From the NCBI RefSeq assembly GCF_000178955.2, contig NC_016631.1:310001-374000 (forward strand): 64,000 nucleotides of DNA, given 5' to 3'. The position numbers and the translations under genes are program-made. This DNA is from Granulicella mallensis MP5ACTX8 (lineage in GTDB: Bacteria > Acidobacteriota > Terriglobia > Terriglobales > Acidobacteriaceae). This document shows positions 42,726 through 51,752 of this stretch, piece after piece. The notes beneath the pieces were generated by a model, which worked only from the letters and a program-made list of their open reading frames with translations, searched no databases and was not told where the DNA came from. How positions within the stretch are numbered: the stretch's first letter is position 1; every line of letters begins with the position of its first letter.

Positions 42726-43421
42726 ATGAGCGATCTGGCAAGCGCGATCGGAATCCGGGCAGAAGAGCAGAGTCTCGTCGCAGAGTTGCAGGCGGGCTCC
42801 GAGCAGGCCTTTGCGCTGCTCATCGCTCAGTACAGCCATCCTGTCTATTCCTTGATCGCACGCAGCCTGCGCGATCCGGCCGATGCCGCCGATGTGACCC
42901 AGGAAGTCTTCGTCAAGGTCTTCCGCAGTATCTCCGGCTTCCATGGCGAAGCCAGCCTGCGCACCTGGATCTATCGCATCGCCCTGCATGAGGCCAGCAA
43001 TCAACGCCGCTGGTGGGGCCGGCACAAGCGGCAGGAGTTGACCATCGACGCTCCGCTGGAGAACGAGGAAGGCGAGACCTTCTGCCTGGCCGATGCTCTG
43101 GCCACGGGGGACGCCTCTCCCTATGAATGTGTGGCTCGCTCCGAGACGCGCACGCATGTCGAAGCGGCGTTGCGGACGATTCCGGAGGCATTTCGCGAGG
43201 TTGTTGTACTGCGCGAGATTGAAGGCTTCGGTTATGAAGAGATTGCCGAGATTCTGAATGTGAACCTCGGCACGGTGAAGAGCAGGTTGACGCGAGGCCG
43301 CGCCGCCCTGCGCGAGGCGCTCCTGAAGGATGCAGCGACTCGGCCGCAAGGACAACAGGCCCACCCCAGCCGCAATCGTGACGTGGCCAAGGTGGGGCAC
43401 CCGGAAGTAGGAACGCTATGA
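42726..43421 (+). CDS. ECF sigma factor (RpoE-like)
   Basis: This is a 231-residue ECF sigma. Region 2 is clear (RSLRDPADAADVTQEVFVKVFRSISGFHGEASLRTWIYRIA). Region 4 is REVVVLREIEGFGYEEIAEILNVNLGTVKSRLTRGR. The ATG at 42726 follows GAGG; the frame upstream to 42627 has no matching sequence. It overlaps the anti-sigma gene by 4 bp. Such pairs control envelope or oxidative stress responses. Confidence 0.93.
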   Translation: MSDLASAIGIRAEEQSLVAELQAGSEQAFALLIAQYSHPVYSLIARSLRDPADAADVTQEVFVKVFRSISGFHGEASLRTWIYRIALHEASNQRRWWGRHKRQELTIDAPLENEEGETFCLADALATGDASPYECVARSETRTHVEAALRTIPEAFREVVVLREIEGFGYEEIAEILNVNLGTVKSRLTRGRAALREALLKDAATRPQGQQAHPSRNRDVAKVGHPEVGTL

Positions 43422-44131
43422 ACTCGATGAGCAGTAACCAGTTCAATCCGGAGCAGAAAAACAATTCGTGCGAGTCCGTGCGAGGGGAGTTTTCTTCCTA
43501 TCTCGATGGCGTGATGACCGGCGCCGAGATGGCTGCCATGGCAGGCCATCTGGATGGCTGCGGCGAGTGTGCCTCGGAGTTTACTGCGTGGCGTGAGATT
43601 CAGCAGTCGCTGGCCGACCTGGGGCCTGCGCGTCCTCCTATGAGGTTGCAGGAACGCCTGCGTGCGGCCATTGCCGTGGAGCGCGAGCGCGGAACACATC
43701 TTCCGTGGACCCGCCGGTTCCTGGCCGCGTGGGAGATCTCGATTGCGCCCATGGCACTGCGGGTTACAGGTGGGTTCGCAGCGGCGATCGTACTGCTCGG
43801 CAGCCTGGGATGGATGCTTGGCGCGCCCATTACTGTCCAGGCCAACGACGACGAGATGGCCCACCTGATTGCACCGCGTTACCTGTACTCCCAGGTGCCG
43901 CCGCAGCCGATCGAGACGGGCCGCGAGGTTCCTATCCTGGTGGAGGCGATGGTCGACACGCGTGGACGGGTGTATGACTATTCGATCATCGACGGGCCCA
44001 AGGATTTGTCCGTGCAGTTGAGGGTGACGCAGAACCTGCTCTCCAGTGTCTTCAAGCCGGCGACCGTCTTTGGTGTTCCGGTGCGCGGGCATGTGGTGAT
44101 GACCTATACCGGCGTCTCGGTGCGGGGCTAG
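43418..44131 (+). CDS. Zinc-finger anti-sigma factor with TonB-like tail
   Basis: The N-terminus has the anti-sigma zinc finger (SYLDGVMTGAEMAAMAGHLDGCGECASEF), with HxxxCxxC near residues 44-51. One transmembrane helix follows at about residues 112-132 (VTGGFAAAIVLLGSLGWMLG). The last 70 residues (ILVEAMVDTRGRVYDYSIIDG to VFKPATVFGVPVRGHVVMTYTGVSV) resemble the TonB C-terminal fold. This domain would lie in the periplasm and may sense the envelope state. It should bind the overlapping ECF sigma. Confidence 0.88.
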   Translation: MNSMSSNQFNPEQKNNSCESVRGEFSSYLDGVMTGAEMAAMAGHLDGCGECASEFTAWREIQQSLADLGPARPPMRLQERLRAAIAVERERGTHLPWTRRFLAAWEISIAPMALRVTGGFAAAIVLLGSLGWMLGAPITVQANDDEMAHLIAPRYLYSQVPPQPIETGREVPILVEAMVDTRGRVYDYSIIDGPKDLSVQLRVTQNLLSSVFKPATVFGVPVRGHVVMTYTGVSVRG

Positions 44132-44181
44132 GTAGCGCAATGAGTCGCCCGCTTTCCGTGCGCTTCCCATAGACTTGTGGG

Positions 44182-46047
44182 GTGCGTCGAACAAGTATCG
44201 TGATCCTCACCTCCCGACCTTCGTCCCGGCTTGCGCTCTTTGGCGCGGCCTTTCTGCTTGCGAGCTCCTTTGCGGCTTTTGCGCAGAACCCCAACTCCTC
44301 CTCTTCCAGTTCGTCTTCTTCGAGCTCCTCTTCTCTCTCGGCGAGCCCTAATGATCAACATACGGAACGGCCAAACCAGGACGATCAGTCGAATTCTGTG
44401 GCGCGTCCGCGTGCCGCGCAGATTGAAGAGGGCGGCTCCGCGGTAACTCTCGAGGTCAGCGAGCCGCTCTTTGAGATGGCTGCCGCGCTCAATGCCTGCG
44501 GATACGATGCCGATCTCGACAGGTCCGCGCCGGTGCGTGCGCAGGTGCGGACCGAGATGAATGAGGCGCTTGCCGCCTCGGAGACGGCCCGTGCCAGCCG
44601 TGATGCCCTCTGCGCCTATGTGGCACAGCATCATCTCAACGATTCGGGGCTTGATGTAGGGCAGTATGTCTCGCTCTCGCTCTATCTCTCACCGCCTCCT
44701 GAACTGACCCCGAATGTGGATGAAGCCGAGTTGCCCCCCCAGGCTACGCAGGTAGTCAACGTGCTGCCGCTGCTGCGCACGTTTGCCGAAGAGATCCAGT
44801 TGCATCTCATCTGGCTGCGCCATCGTGCCGCGTACGAGGCCTTGGTGGCGCGCGTGCATGAGCCGATGGTGAAGACCATACTCAATACCAACATCTATCT
44901 GCACCAGCCGGTGAGCACCTATGACGGCCGCCGCTTCCTCGTGCTGTTGGAGCCGATGCTCTCGCCGAGCCTGACGAACGCGCGCATCTATGGCACCGAC
45001 TACATCATCGTGACCTCGCCGGATAACACTGCCGGCGACCCGGTGCGCATGGACCAGATACGCCACATCTACCTGCACTATGTGATCGAGCCAATGGTCT
45101 ACAGCCGCGGCTCGGCGATGGAGCGCATCCAGCCGATGTTGCGTGGTGTGCAGGATGCTCCGCTGGAGTTCTTCTACAAGAGCGACGTGGTTGCGCTGAT
45201 GACCGAGTGCTTGATCAAGGCAGTCGAGGCGCATATGTATGAGATTGCCTCTCCCAAGCCGGCGAAGCCCGCGGACAAAGAGCGCGCTTCGGTGGACCTT
45301 TACGCTTCGGCCATGGACGTCTACAACCGCGAGACGGCGCTGGAGCGGCAGAAGCTGGTGGATTCCGACGAGCAGCACGGATGGGTGCTGACGGGCTACT
45401 TCTACCAGACCCTGCAGTTGATGGCGAAGAACGGCGACGGCTTGCGCGACGAGATTGCACCCATGATCTACGGTATGGACGTGGACCGCGAGCGCAAGCA
45501 TGCCCAGGAGATCGTGTTTTCGAAGGAGACTTCGGTCGATCCGCTGCGTCCGCATACCGCACCGCGCAAGATTGAGGGAATGGACCTTGCCGAACTCGAC
45601 CTAGCCAAGGGAAATACCGCGGATGCCTCCGATCTCGCCGAAAAAGCCCTGGCCAACCCGAAGGGCGACCATGGCCGAGCGGAGTACGTGCTGGCGCGCA
45701 TCGCCCTGATGGAGAAGCAGCCAGGGGAGGCGATGAAGAACTTTGAGGACACGCTTAAGCAGAGCAAAGACCCGCGTACGCTGGCCTGGAGCCATATCTA
45801 CCTGGGGCGTCTGTACGACTCGATGAATCCGCCGGATCGTGACCATGCCGTTGCTGAGTACAAGGCTGCACTGGCTGCTCGCGATGGCCGCCCGGACACC
45901 AAAGAGGCGGCGCAGAACGGGATTGCGAAGCCGTTCGCCTTGCCTCAGCGCGCGAGCCGGCCCCCTGCCAGTAACGATGACAAGGATTTCGACCCGACAG
46001 GGAAGGCCGAGAAGGATTCTTACAAACCAGCAGATGCGCCGAAGTAG
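44182..46047 (+). CDS. Secreted TPR-containing protein with poly-serine tract
   Basis: This 621-residue protein opens with a signal peptide (LALFGAAFLLASSFAAFAQ), then a run of 13 serines at about residues 39-51. The central region is helical, with no family I can name. TPR-like helices appear near residues 450-570 (AELDLAKGNTADASDLAEKAL and GDHGRAEYVLARIALMEKQPGEAMKNFEDTLKQSKD). It is probably periplasmic or surface-attached. The start is a GTG with little ribosome binding sequence. It lies between the sigma/anti-sigma pair and rnc. Confidence 0.75.
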   Translation: MRRTSIVILTSRPSSRLALFGAAFLLASSFAAFAQNPNSSSSSSSSSSSSSLSASPNDQHTERPNQDDQSNSVARPRAAQIEEGGSAVTLEVSEPLFEMAAALNACGYDADLDRSAPVRAQVRTEMNEALAASETARASRDALCAYVAQHHLNDSGLDVGQYVSLSLYLSPPPELTPNVDEAELPPQATQVVNVLPLLRTFAEEIQLHLIWLRHRAAYEALVARVHEPMVKTILNTNIYLHQPVSTYDGRRFLVLLEPMLSPSLTNARIYGTDYIIVTSPDNTAGDPVRMDQIRHIYLHYVIEPMVYSRGSAMERIQPMLRGVQDAPLEFFYKSDVVALMTECLIKAVEAHMYEIASPKPAKPADKERASVDLYASAMDVYNRETALERQKLVDSDEQHGWVLTGYFYQTLQLMAKNGDGLRDEIAPMIYGMDVDRERKHAQEIVFSKETSVDPLRPHTAPRKIEGMDLAELDLAKGNTADASDLAEKALANPKGDHGRAEYVLARIALMEKQPGEAMKNFEDTLKQSKDPRTLAWSHIYLGRLYDSMNPPDRDHAVAEYKAALAARDGRPDTKEAAQNGIAKPFALPQRASRPPASNDDKDFDPTGKAEKDSYKPADAPK

Positions 46048-46132
46048 GGATGCACCCAGGGCCCAGGATGGCGACGAAGAGCAGACGAAGACAGTCGTCA
46101 TCCTGACGCGTAAAGTAGACAGCGGAGGGGCG

Positions 46133-47002
46133 ATGACGACACGGCGCACCCGTAAAACTTCACCCAAGATCGAACCTATCGACGAACTGCAACGCCTGCT
46201 CGGTCATCGCTTTACCCGGCCTGAGCTGCTTGCGCTCGCACTGACGCACCGCTCGCACACCTACGAGGCTCGCCACGGTGTTCCCACCGTCATCCTGCCG
46301 GCTCATCCCGATCAGCGCGACCAGCGCAATCCACCCGGCACCGACAACGAGCAGCTCGAATTTCTGGGCGACTCGATCCTTGGCCTGGTGGTTACCGAGG
46401 CGCTCTATCGGGAGTTCCCGCAGAGCTCGGAGGGCGAGTTGACACGGCTGCGCTCCATCCTGGTCAGCCGCGCCCGCATGGCCGAGGTCGGTGTGGCGCT
46501 CGAGCTGGGCGAGCAGCTGTTTCTCGGCAAAAGCGCGGACCAGAACGGCGGCCGTAAAAAGCCCGCGCTGCTGGCCAATGCGGTCGAAGCAATTATCGCG
46601 GCGGTCTATCTGGATGCAGGCGCGAAAGGCCTCAAGGCCGTGAGAGCGATCGTCGAACGCTATGTGCTGGAGCCGGATCTCGACACCATGCGGGCGGCGC
46701 TGGCCGGAGAAGAGGGACGCGGCGCGCTGCGCGACCACAAGACGGTCCTGCAGGAGCGTGTGCAGGCGTCAGGGCTTGGCAGGCTGCGCTACGTCGACAC
46801 CGATCAGACCGGCCCGGCCCATCAGCGCAGATTTTCGGTGGAGGCTCAGCTTGAAGGGGAGGCCGGGACACGTACGCTGGCTGCGGCTGAGGGCTCGAAC
46901 AAGAAAGAGGCCCAGCAACGCGCGGCGGAGCTTGCGCTGGCGCAGTGGGAGGCAAACGGCCTGCCTCCCCGGCCCGTCAAACCACCCAAAGGTGATGCTT
47001 GA
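46133..47002 (+). CDS. rnc: Ribonuclease III
   Basis: RNase III cuts double-stranded RNA in rRNA maturation and regulation. The catalytic signature NEQLEFLGDSILGLVV is clear, and a second acidic site lies in LANAVEAIIAAVYLDAG. The double-stranded RNA-binding domain covers the last 75 residues (HKTVLQERVQASG to GSNKKEAQQRAAELAL). At 289 residues it is longer than E. coli Rnc because of an insertion before the signature (HPDQRDQRNPPGTD). The ATG at 46133 follows CGGAGGGG. The signal peptidase gene overlaps its stop by 4 bp. Confidence 0.95.
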   Translation: MTTRRTRKTSPKIEPIDELQRLLGHRFTRPELLALALTHRSHTYEARHGVPTVILPAHPDQRDQRNPPGTDNEQLEFLGDSILGLVVTEALYREFPQSSEGELTRLRSILVSRARMAEVGVALELGEQLFLGKSADQNGGRKKPALLANAVEAIIAAVYLDAGAKGLKAVRAIVERYVLEPDLDTMRAALAGEEGRGALRDHKTVLQERVQASGLGRLRYVDTDQTGPAHQRRFSVEAQLEGEAGTRTLAAAEGSNKKEAQQRAAELALAQWEANGLPPRPVKPPKGDA

Positions 47003-47751
47003 ACGAGGAGCTACTGCCGGAGACCGTGGAAGCCGCACCGGCACGCCCTGTACAGGGGGTGCATGACGGGGTGCTGCCGCATCTGCAGGCTCTGCTGGAG
47101 ATCCTGGTCCTCGCCATCTTTTTCGCCACCTTCATCGCGCAGCCGGACCGCGTCCCTTCGGGGTCGATGGAGCCGACGCTGCGGGTGGGCGACTTCTACC
47201 TTGTAAACAAGCAGGCCTGCGCGCCCAGGGGAGTCTTCGACCGCATCTTGCCGGCGGCTACGGTTCATCGCGGCGAGCTGGTTGTCTTCCACTACCCGCC
47301 GGAGCCCGGCAAGGACCTGATCAAGCGGGTGGTGGGGCTTCCGGGCGACCATCTGCGGCTGCGTGACGGGCATGTCCTGCTCGATGGGGCATCGCTGGCT
47401 GAGCCTTACGCGGTTTATAACCAGGCCCAGCCCGATGGCTTTCGCGACGATTTTCCTTCCATGAGGAGTGCGGACCCGAACGTCGATCCGCGCTGGTGGG
47501 CGGAGCTGCGGCGCATTGTGGCCAATGGCGAGATTGTTGTACCGCCGGGCCGCTACTTTGTCATGGGCGATAATCGCAACGACAGCGAGGACAGCCGCTA
47601 CTGGGGTTTCGTTCCGCGTGACGCTCTCGTGGGACGGCCGTTGGTGGTGTATTTTTCCCTGGCTGCGCCACCGAACGCAGATTCGTCCGTTCGGAGATCG
47701 TTCTGGGAGGGGTTGCGCGACCGTTGGCAGGGGATTCGCGTGCTTCGGTAG
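46999..47751 (+). CDS. lepB: Signal peptidase I, first of three
   Basis: This 250-residue membrane protease removes signal peptides. One transmembrane helix lies at about residues 31-47 (LLEILVLAIFFATFIAQ). The catalytic Ser56 is in PSGSMEPTL and the base Lys109 in LIKRVVGLPGD. The box GDNRNDSEDSRYWG is present. The TTG start overlaps the rnc stop. It is the most divergent of the three neighbours. Confidence 0.93.
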   Translation: MNEELLPETVEAAPARPVQGVHDGVLPHLQALLEILVLAIFFATFIAQPDRVPSGSMEPTLRVGDFYLVNKQACAPRGVFDRILPAATVHRGELVVFHYPPEPGKDLIKRVVGLPGDHLRLRDGHVLLDGASLAEPYAVYNQAQPDGFRDDFPSMRSADPNVDPRWWAELRRIVANGEIVVPPGRYFVMGDNRNDSEDSRYWGFVPRDALVGRPLVVYFSLAAPPNADSSVRRSFWEGLRDRWQGIRVLR

Positions 47752-47797
47752 GAAGCTAATTCTTGCCGCACGGTACACTGACCAGAGCCATTTGCCC

Positions 47798-48658
47798 ATG
47801 AGCGGACACCCCAAGTTGAACAAGAGTGCAGCGAAACCTGTCGCCGAACCTAACGAGACGCCCCTGGAGGCCATCGCTTCCCTTGGCACGGTGATCATCA
47901 TCTGGATCTTTGTTATAGGGTTCGTCTTTCAGAACTTCGCGATTCCCTCGGGTTCCATGGAAAACACGCTTCTGGTCGGCGATCATCTAGTCGTCGACCA
48001 TACTACATTGGCTCCCCAGACAAAGTGGGCTCCCTTTGTGCACTACCGTTCGGTCCAGCGCGGCGATGTCGTGGTCTTTTGGAAGCCGCATTCAGAGTCA
48101 CCGGACCTGATCCTGGTGAAGCGTGCCATTGGAGTGCCGGGCGACAAGGTTCATCTGCGCAAGGGCGTGGTGTATGTCAACGGCGTCGCCCAGAGCGAAC
48201 CCTATGCCATCCAGCCCGGCGACGACAATTATGCTTCGTTCCGCGATGATTTTCCGTCGGACCTTGCAGGGCTCAGCAGGCAGGCGAGCAATAACCTGAA
48301 GGCACTTGAGGGCTGCGAGGAGCAAGCGTGCATCAACGAAAGAGCGTGGGCCAACAGAACGATCTCCTGGGTTGATGAACTGCCTGCTTTTATCCAGGGA
48401 GACGATCTTGTGGTCCCGCCGGGCAATGTCTTTGTGATGGGGGACAACCGCGCCAATAGCCTCGATAGCCGCTTCTGGGGATTTGTGCCGCAGGAGAACA
48501 TCATAGGACGGCCCCTGTTTATCTATTGGTCATTCAAGACACCAGAGGACCAGGAAAATAAGACCGGCATGGGGGACCGCATCGGCTTTATCTTCCACAC
48601 TGTGACGCACTTCTTCGATGGGACTCGCTGGAACCGCACGCTGCACGTTGTTCGCTAG
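47798..48658 (+). CDS. lepB: Signal peptidase I, second of three
   Basis: This 286-residue protein has a transmembrane helix at about 29-45 (LGTVIIIWIFVIGFVFQ), the catalytic Ser53 in PSGSMENTL, Lys108 in LVKRAIGVPGD and GDNRANSLDSRFWG. It has an insertion (SNNLKALEGCEEQACINER) absent from its third paralogue. Its upstream bases (TACACTGACCAGAGCCATTTGC) nearly repeat those before the third gene, so the gene and promoter region were duplicated together. Confidence 0.93.
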   Translation: MSGHPKLNKSAAKPVAEPNETPLEAIASLGTVIIIWIFVIGFVFQNFAIPSGSMENTLLVGDHLVVDHTTLAPQTKWAPFVHYRSVQRGDVVVFWKPHSESPDLILVKRAIGVPGDKVHLRKGVVYVNGVAQSEPYAIQPGDDNYASFRDDFPSDLAGLSRQASNNLKALEGCEEQACINERAWANRTISWVDELPAFIQGDDLVVPPGNVFVMGDNRANSLDSRFWGFVPQENIIGRPLFIYWSFKTPEDQENKTGMGDRIGFIFHTVTHFFDGTRWNRTLHVVR

Positions 48659-48746
48659 GGCGATTCCATCGCGAAGGGAAGTCGCGCCGTCGGTAGCCTC
48701 GCAGGTTACACTGACAGAGCTATTTGCTACGAGGAGACTCACCGAG

Positions 48747-49598
48747 TTGAACAAGAGCGCAGAGGAACCGGTCGCCGAAGAGCGCAACGACGCTGCCGCC
48801 GGAAAGTCGAAGGACACGAAACAGAATCAGGAGCGCACCGAGACGCCGCTCGAGGCCTTGGCTTCCATCAGCACCGTTCTGGTCGTCGGGCTCTTCGTGA
48901 TGTCCTTTATCTTTCAAAACTTTGAGATCCCTTCGGCCTCGATGGAGAAGACGCTGCTCATCGGCGACCATGTAGTCGTCGACCGCGCTACGCTGGCTCC
49001 GCAGACCAAATGGGCTCCTTTCTTGCACTATCGCCCGGTACAGCGTGGCGACATCATCGTCTTCCTCAAGCCGAACCCGGAGACGCCGGACCTGATCCTG
49101 GTCAAGCGCGCCATTGGGCTTCCCGGCGACCGCATTCACCTGCGCAAAGGCATCGTTTATCTCAACGGTGTGGCGCAGAACGAACCCTATGCGGGGATGC
49201 CCACGAACGACGGCGTCTATGAGCACGGCTATATCCCCTACCGCGACGATTTTCCCTCCGATGTGGCCGGGATCAGCGAGCAGGCGATCAACAACCATGC
49301 GTCCCTATGGGCCGTTGAGCTGCCCAGTCATATCCAGGGCGACGACCTCGTCGTTCCGCCAGGCACCGTCTTCGCGATGGGTGACAACCGCACGGAAAGC
49401 CTCGATGGCCGTTACTGGGGCTTTGTTCCGCAGGAGAACATCATGGGACGGCCCCTGTTCGTCTACTGGTCGTTCAAGACGCCGGCGGACCAGGAAGATA
49501 AGACCAGCATGGGCGACCGTATCGGCTTCGTCTTCCACGTGATGCTGCACATCTTCGATGGAACCCGCTGGAACCGCACCCTGCATGTCATTCGCTAG
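48747..49598 (+). CDS. lepB: Signal peptidase I, third of three
   Basis: This 283-residue protein is closely similar to the second paralogue from LEALASISTVLVVGLFVMSFIFQNFEIP on. It has catalytic Ser65 in PSASMEKTL, where the usual Gly before Ser is Ala, and Lys120 in LVKRAIGLPGD. GDNRTESLDGRYWG is present. TTG at 48747 aligns with the paralogue's LNKS start and has GAGGAG upstream; no ATG fits. It probably arose by tandem duplication. Confidence 0.92.
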   Translation: MNKSAEEPVAEERNDAAAGKSKDTKQNQERTETPLEALASISTVLVVGLFVMSFIFQNFEIPSASMEKTLLIGDHVVVDRATLAPQTKWAPFLHYRPVQRGDIIVFLKPNPETPDLILVKRAIGLPGDRIHLRKGIVYLNGVAQNEPYAGMPTNDGVYEHGYIPYRDDFPSDVAGISEQAINNHASLWAVELPSHIQGDDLVVPPGTVFAMGDNRTESLDGRYWGFVPQENIMGRPLFVYWSFKTPADQEDKTSMGDRIGFVFHVMLHIFDGTRWNRTLHVIR

Positions 49599-49781
49599 AG
49601 GCGTGGTTCAATGGACAATCCGGAGTTCTGAAGGGCATGGTCTTGTGAGCCTCATGGAACTCCAGGACACCAGCGACGAAACCCGCAGCCCTCTTGTTGG
49701 ATTACGGTCGAAGGGCCGTACTCCTCAAAATGAACCGTATTCTGTACACGTCCAAGTCTTCAGCAGGCTTTAGCAACTCCC

Positions 49782-51455
49782 ATGACCGAGCACACCTCCG
49801 ACATCGAATATGACTTGCCGCCGCGTTCTGTAGCGCGACGACGGCTCGTGTTCGCCGCTGTCGCGTTACTCGTGGTGCTGGTGCTGGTCGTTACGCCGCC
49901 GCTGCTCAACGTCAACCGTCTGCGGCACCGCATTGCCACCAGCATGAGCGAGAGCCTGGGCCGGCCGGTTCATCTCGACAGCGTTACGTTGCATCTGCTG
50001 CCTATGCCCGGCTTTACGCTGAACAATCTCGTCGTCAGTGAAGACCCGGCGTTCGGCTCCGAGCCGGTGATCCGCGCCAACCAGGTAGAAGCCCGGCTAC
50101 GTTTCAGCTCCCTATGGCGGCGTCAGGTGGAGTTCTCGACCATCCGCTTCATTGAAAGCGATGGCAATCATCCCAGCCTGAACATCGTGCGCAATGCACA
50201 GGGCCGCTGGAACCTTGAAGACATCCTGATGCAGGCCGCGCACGCGAACACGGCTCCCACTGCCCAGCGCAAGGCGGGCTCGGTACCGCGCTTTCCTTAC
50301 ATTGAAGCCACCAGCGCCCGGGTGAATATCAAGCTCGGAGAGGAGAAGATGCCGTTCTCCCTGACCGATACAGATTTTGCCCTGTGGTTGTCCTCGCCGC
50401 AGCAGTGGAGTGTGCGGCTGCAGGGCACACCGGCGCGCACGGACACCAACGCCTCCGATACGGGCGAGATGCGGCTTGAAGGAACACTGGAACGTGCTGC
50501 ACGGTTTGCGGATGTCCCTTTGAAACTGACTGCGAGCTGGGCCCACGCGCAGATGGGCGAGGCTAGCCTCCTGATCGCCGGACACGACGCCGGTTGGCGC
50601 GGAACGATGGAGATGGGGGCAACACTGACAGGGCGGCTGGGCGCAGCGAACCTGACCACGGACGTGCACCTGACCGACCTGCGCCGGGCGGACTTCGTTC
50701 CCGCAAAGCAGTTGGATGTCTCCGCGCACTGCACGGCACAGGCCGAGGTGGTGACGATCACGCTGATGCAGGCTACCTGCACGCTGCCGACGTCCGGACC
50801 GCAGCCTATCGTGCTGACTTCGCCGCTGATCGATCTGCAACGGCCCGATGAAGCCGCTGGCAGCCTTGAGATCAATGCCGTTCCACTGGCCTGGGCGCTC
50901 GACTGGGCAAAGCTGTTTTCGCAGCGGATCTCGCCCGAGCTGCAGCCGGATGGCAGGATCGACGGGCAGATCCAACGTGTGGCCGGCCAGTCCTCAACCT
51001 CTTTGCTGGGTAACCTTCGCGCGACGTTACTTCCCGCAGCTCCTTCGAATAGCAGTGCGCGCACGATTGTTCCGCCCGCGCCTACTGTCTTCAATGGGCA
51101 GGTAGCGTTACCCGCTGTCTCTGTGCGAGGCAATCCTTCTGCGAACCTTCAACTGCAGCCCACCGTGCTTCGTCTCGGTACGGCGTCGCAGGTTACCTTG
51201 TCGGGTGATGTTGATCCTGCGGGCTACGTGCTGCATCTCTCCGGCAATGCCAGCCTGGCCCAGGTGAAGACGCTTGCAGGATTCCTGCCTCCACTGGGCG
51301 ATGGTCTGGAGGAAGCTCTTCCGGGAAAGGCTGCCCCCGAGACATTGCGTGAGTTGTCTGTGTCTTGTTCACGGCTCTGGGATGGGATGCAGAAGTGCGT
51401 GTCTACTGCGGCGGATGTGCCACTGAAGAAGAAGCGGTCTGGTAAGAGACGGTAG
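49782..51455 (+). CDS. AsmA-family envelope protein
   Basis: This 557-residue protein has an N-terminal membrane anchor (VFAAVALLVVLVLVVTPPLL) followed by the AsmA N-terminal pattern: VNRLRHRIATSMSESLGRPVHLDSVTLHLLPMPGFTLNNLVVSEDPAFG. The rest is beta-rich and repetitive, as in proteins thought to move lipids between membranes. The C-terminal half is less conserved. Its gene stands alone after the signal peptidase cluster. Confidence 0.85.
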   Translation: MTEHTSDIEYDLPPRSVARRRLVFAAVALLVVLVLVVTPPLLNVNRLRHRIATSMSESLGRPVHLDSVTLHLLPMPGFTLNNLVVSEDPAFGSEPVIRANQVEARLRFSSLWRRQVEFSTIRFIESDGNHPSLNIVRNAQGRWNLEDILMQAAHANTAPTAQRKAGSVPRFPYIEATSARVNIKLGEEKMPFSLTDTDFALWLSSPQQWSVRLQGTPARTDTNASDTGEMRLEGTLERAARFADVPLKLTASWAHAQMGEASLLIAGHDAGWRGTMEMGATLTGRLGAANLTTDVHLTDLRRADFVPAKQLDVSAHCTAQAEVVTITLMQATCTLPTSGPQPIVLTSPLIDLQRPDEAAGSLEINAVPLAWALDWAKLFSQRISPELQPDGRIDGQIQRVAGQSSTSLLGNLRATLLPAAPSNSSARTIVPPAPTVFNGQVALPAVSVRGNPSANLQLQPTVLRLGTASQVTLSGDVDPAGYVLHLSGNASLAQVKTLAGFLPPLGDGLEEALPGKAAPETLRELSVSCSRLWDGMQKCVSTAADVPLKKKRSGKRR

Positions 51456-51491
51456 ATCAAGTCTCTTAGAGAGTTGTAAGTTGTAAGTTTC

Positions 51492-51668
51492 GGGTGCCCC
51501 ATCCTCGACGCGCGGCTTTATGCGCGGCAGGGTGGGGTATCGTGCGAAGCACGACCGTCTTTGGCTTATAGAGGCGACTGTGGCCTGATTGAAGAGAGCG
51601 GTCGTTTGCTACCGCAAACGATACCCCACCTGCCGCGCATAAAGCCGCGCGTCGAGGATGGGGCACCC
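51492..51668. repeat. Large palindromic intergenic repeat
   Basis: Arms of about 50 bp (51492-51542 and 51619-51668) are inverted copies with one base missing, starting GGGTGCCCCATCC. The middle also pairs in part. The element could form a long hairpin and has no coding content. Such palindromes are common between convergent genes in acidobacteria, as I recall. Confidence 0.8.
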
Positions 51669-51689
51669 AGGCTGATGTATATGGCTACC

Positions 51690-51737
51690 AACAAAAACCC
51701 CATCCTACGGCGATAAAGCTGCCGCGAGGATGGGGTT
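51690..51737 (-). terminator. Terminator of the RND efflux operon
   Basis: AACCCCATCC and complement form a stem of about 15 bp with a short mismatch. On the minus strand it is followed by TTTTTGTT, 16 bp after the outer-membrane protein gene. Confidence 0.7.
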
Positions 51738-51752
51738 CGTTTGGAAGTGCGT

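Noticed and set aside
42282..43400. A 372-codon minus-strand frame
   Set aside because: It is antisense to the ECF sigma gene, shows no family pattern and has the odd composition of a shadow frame.
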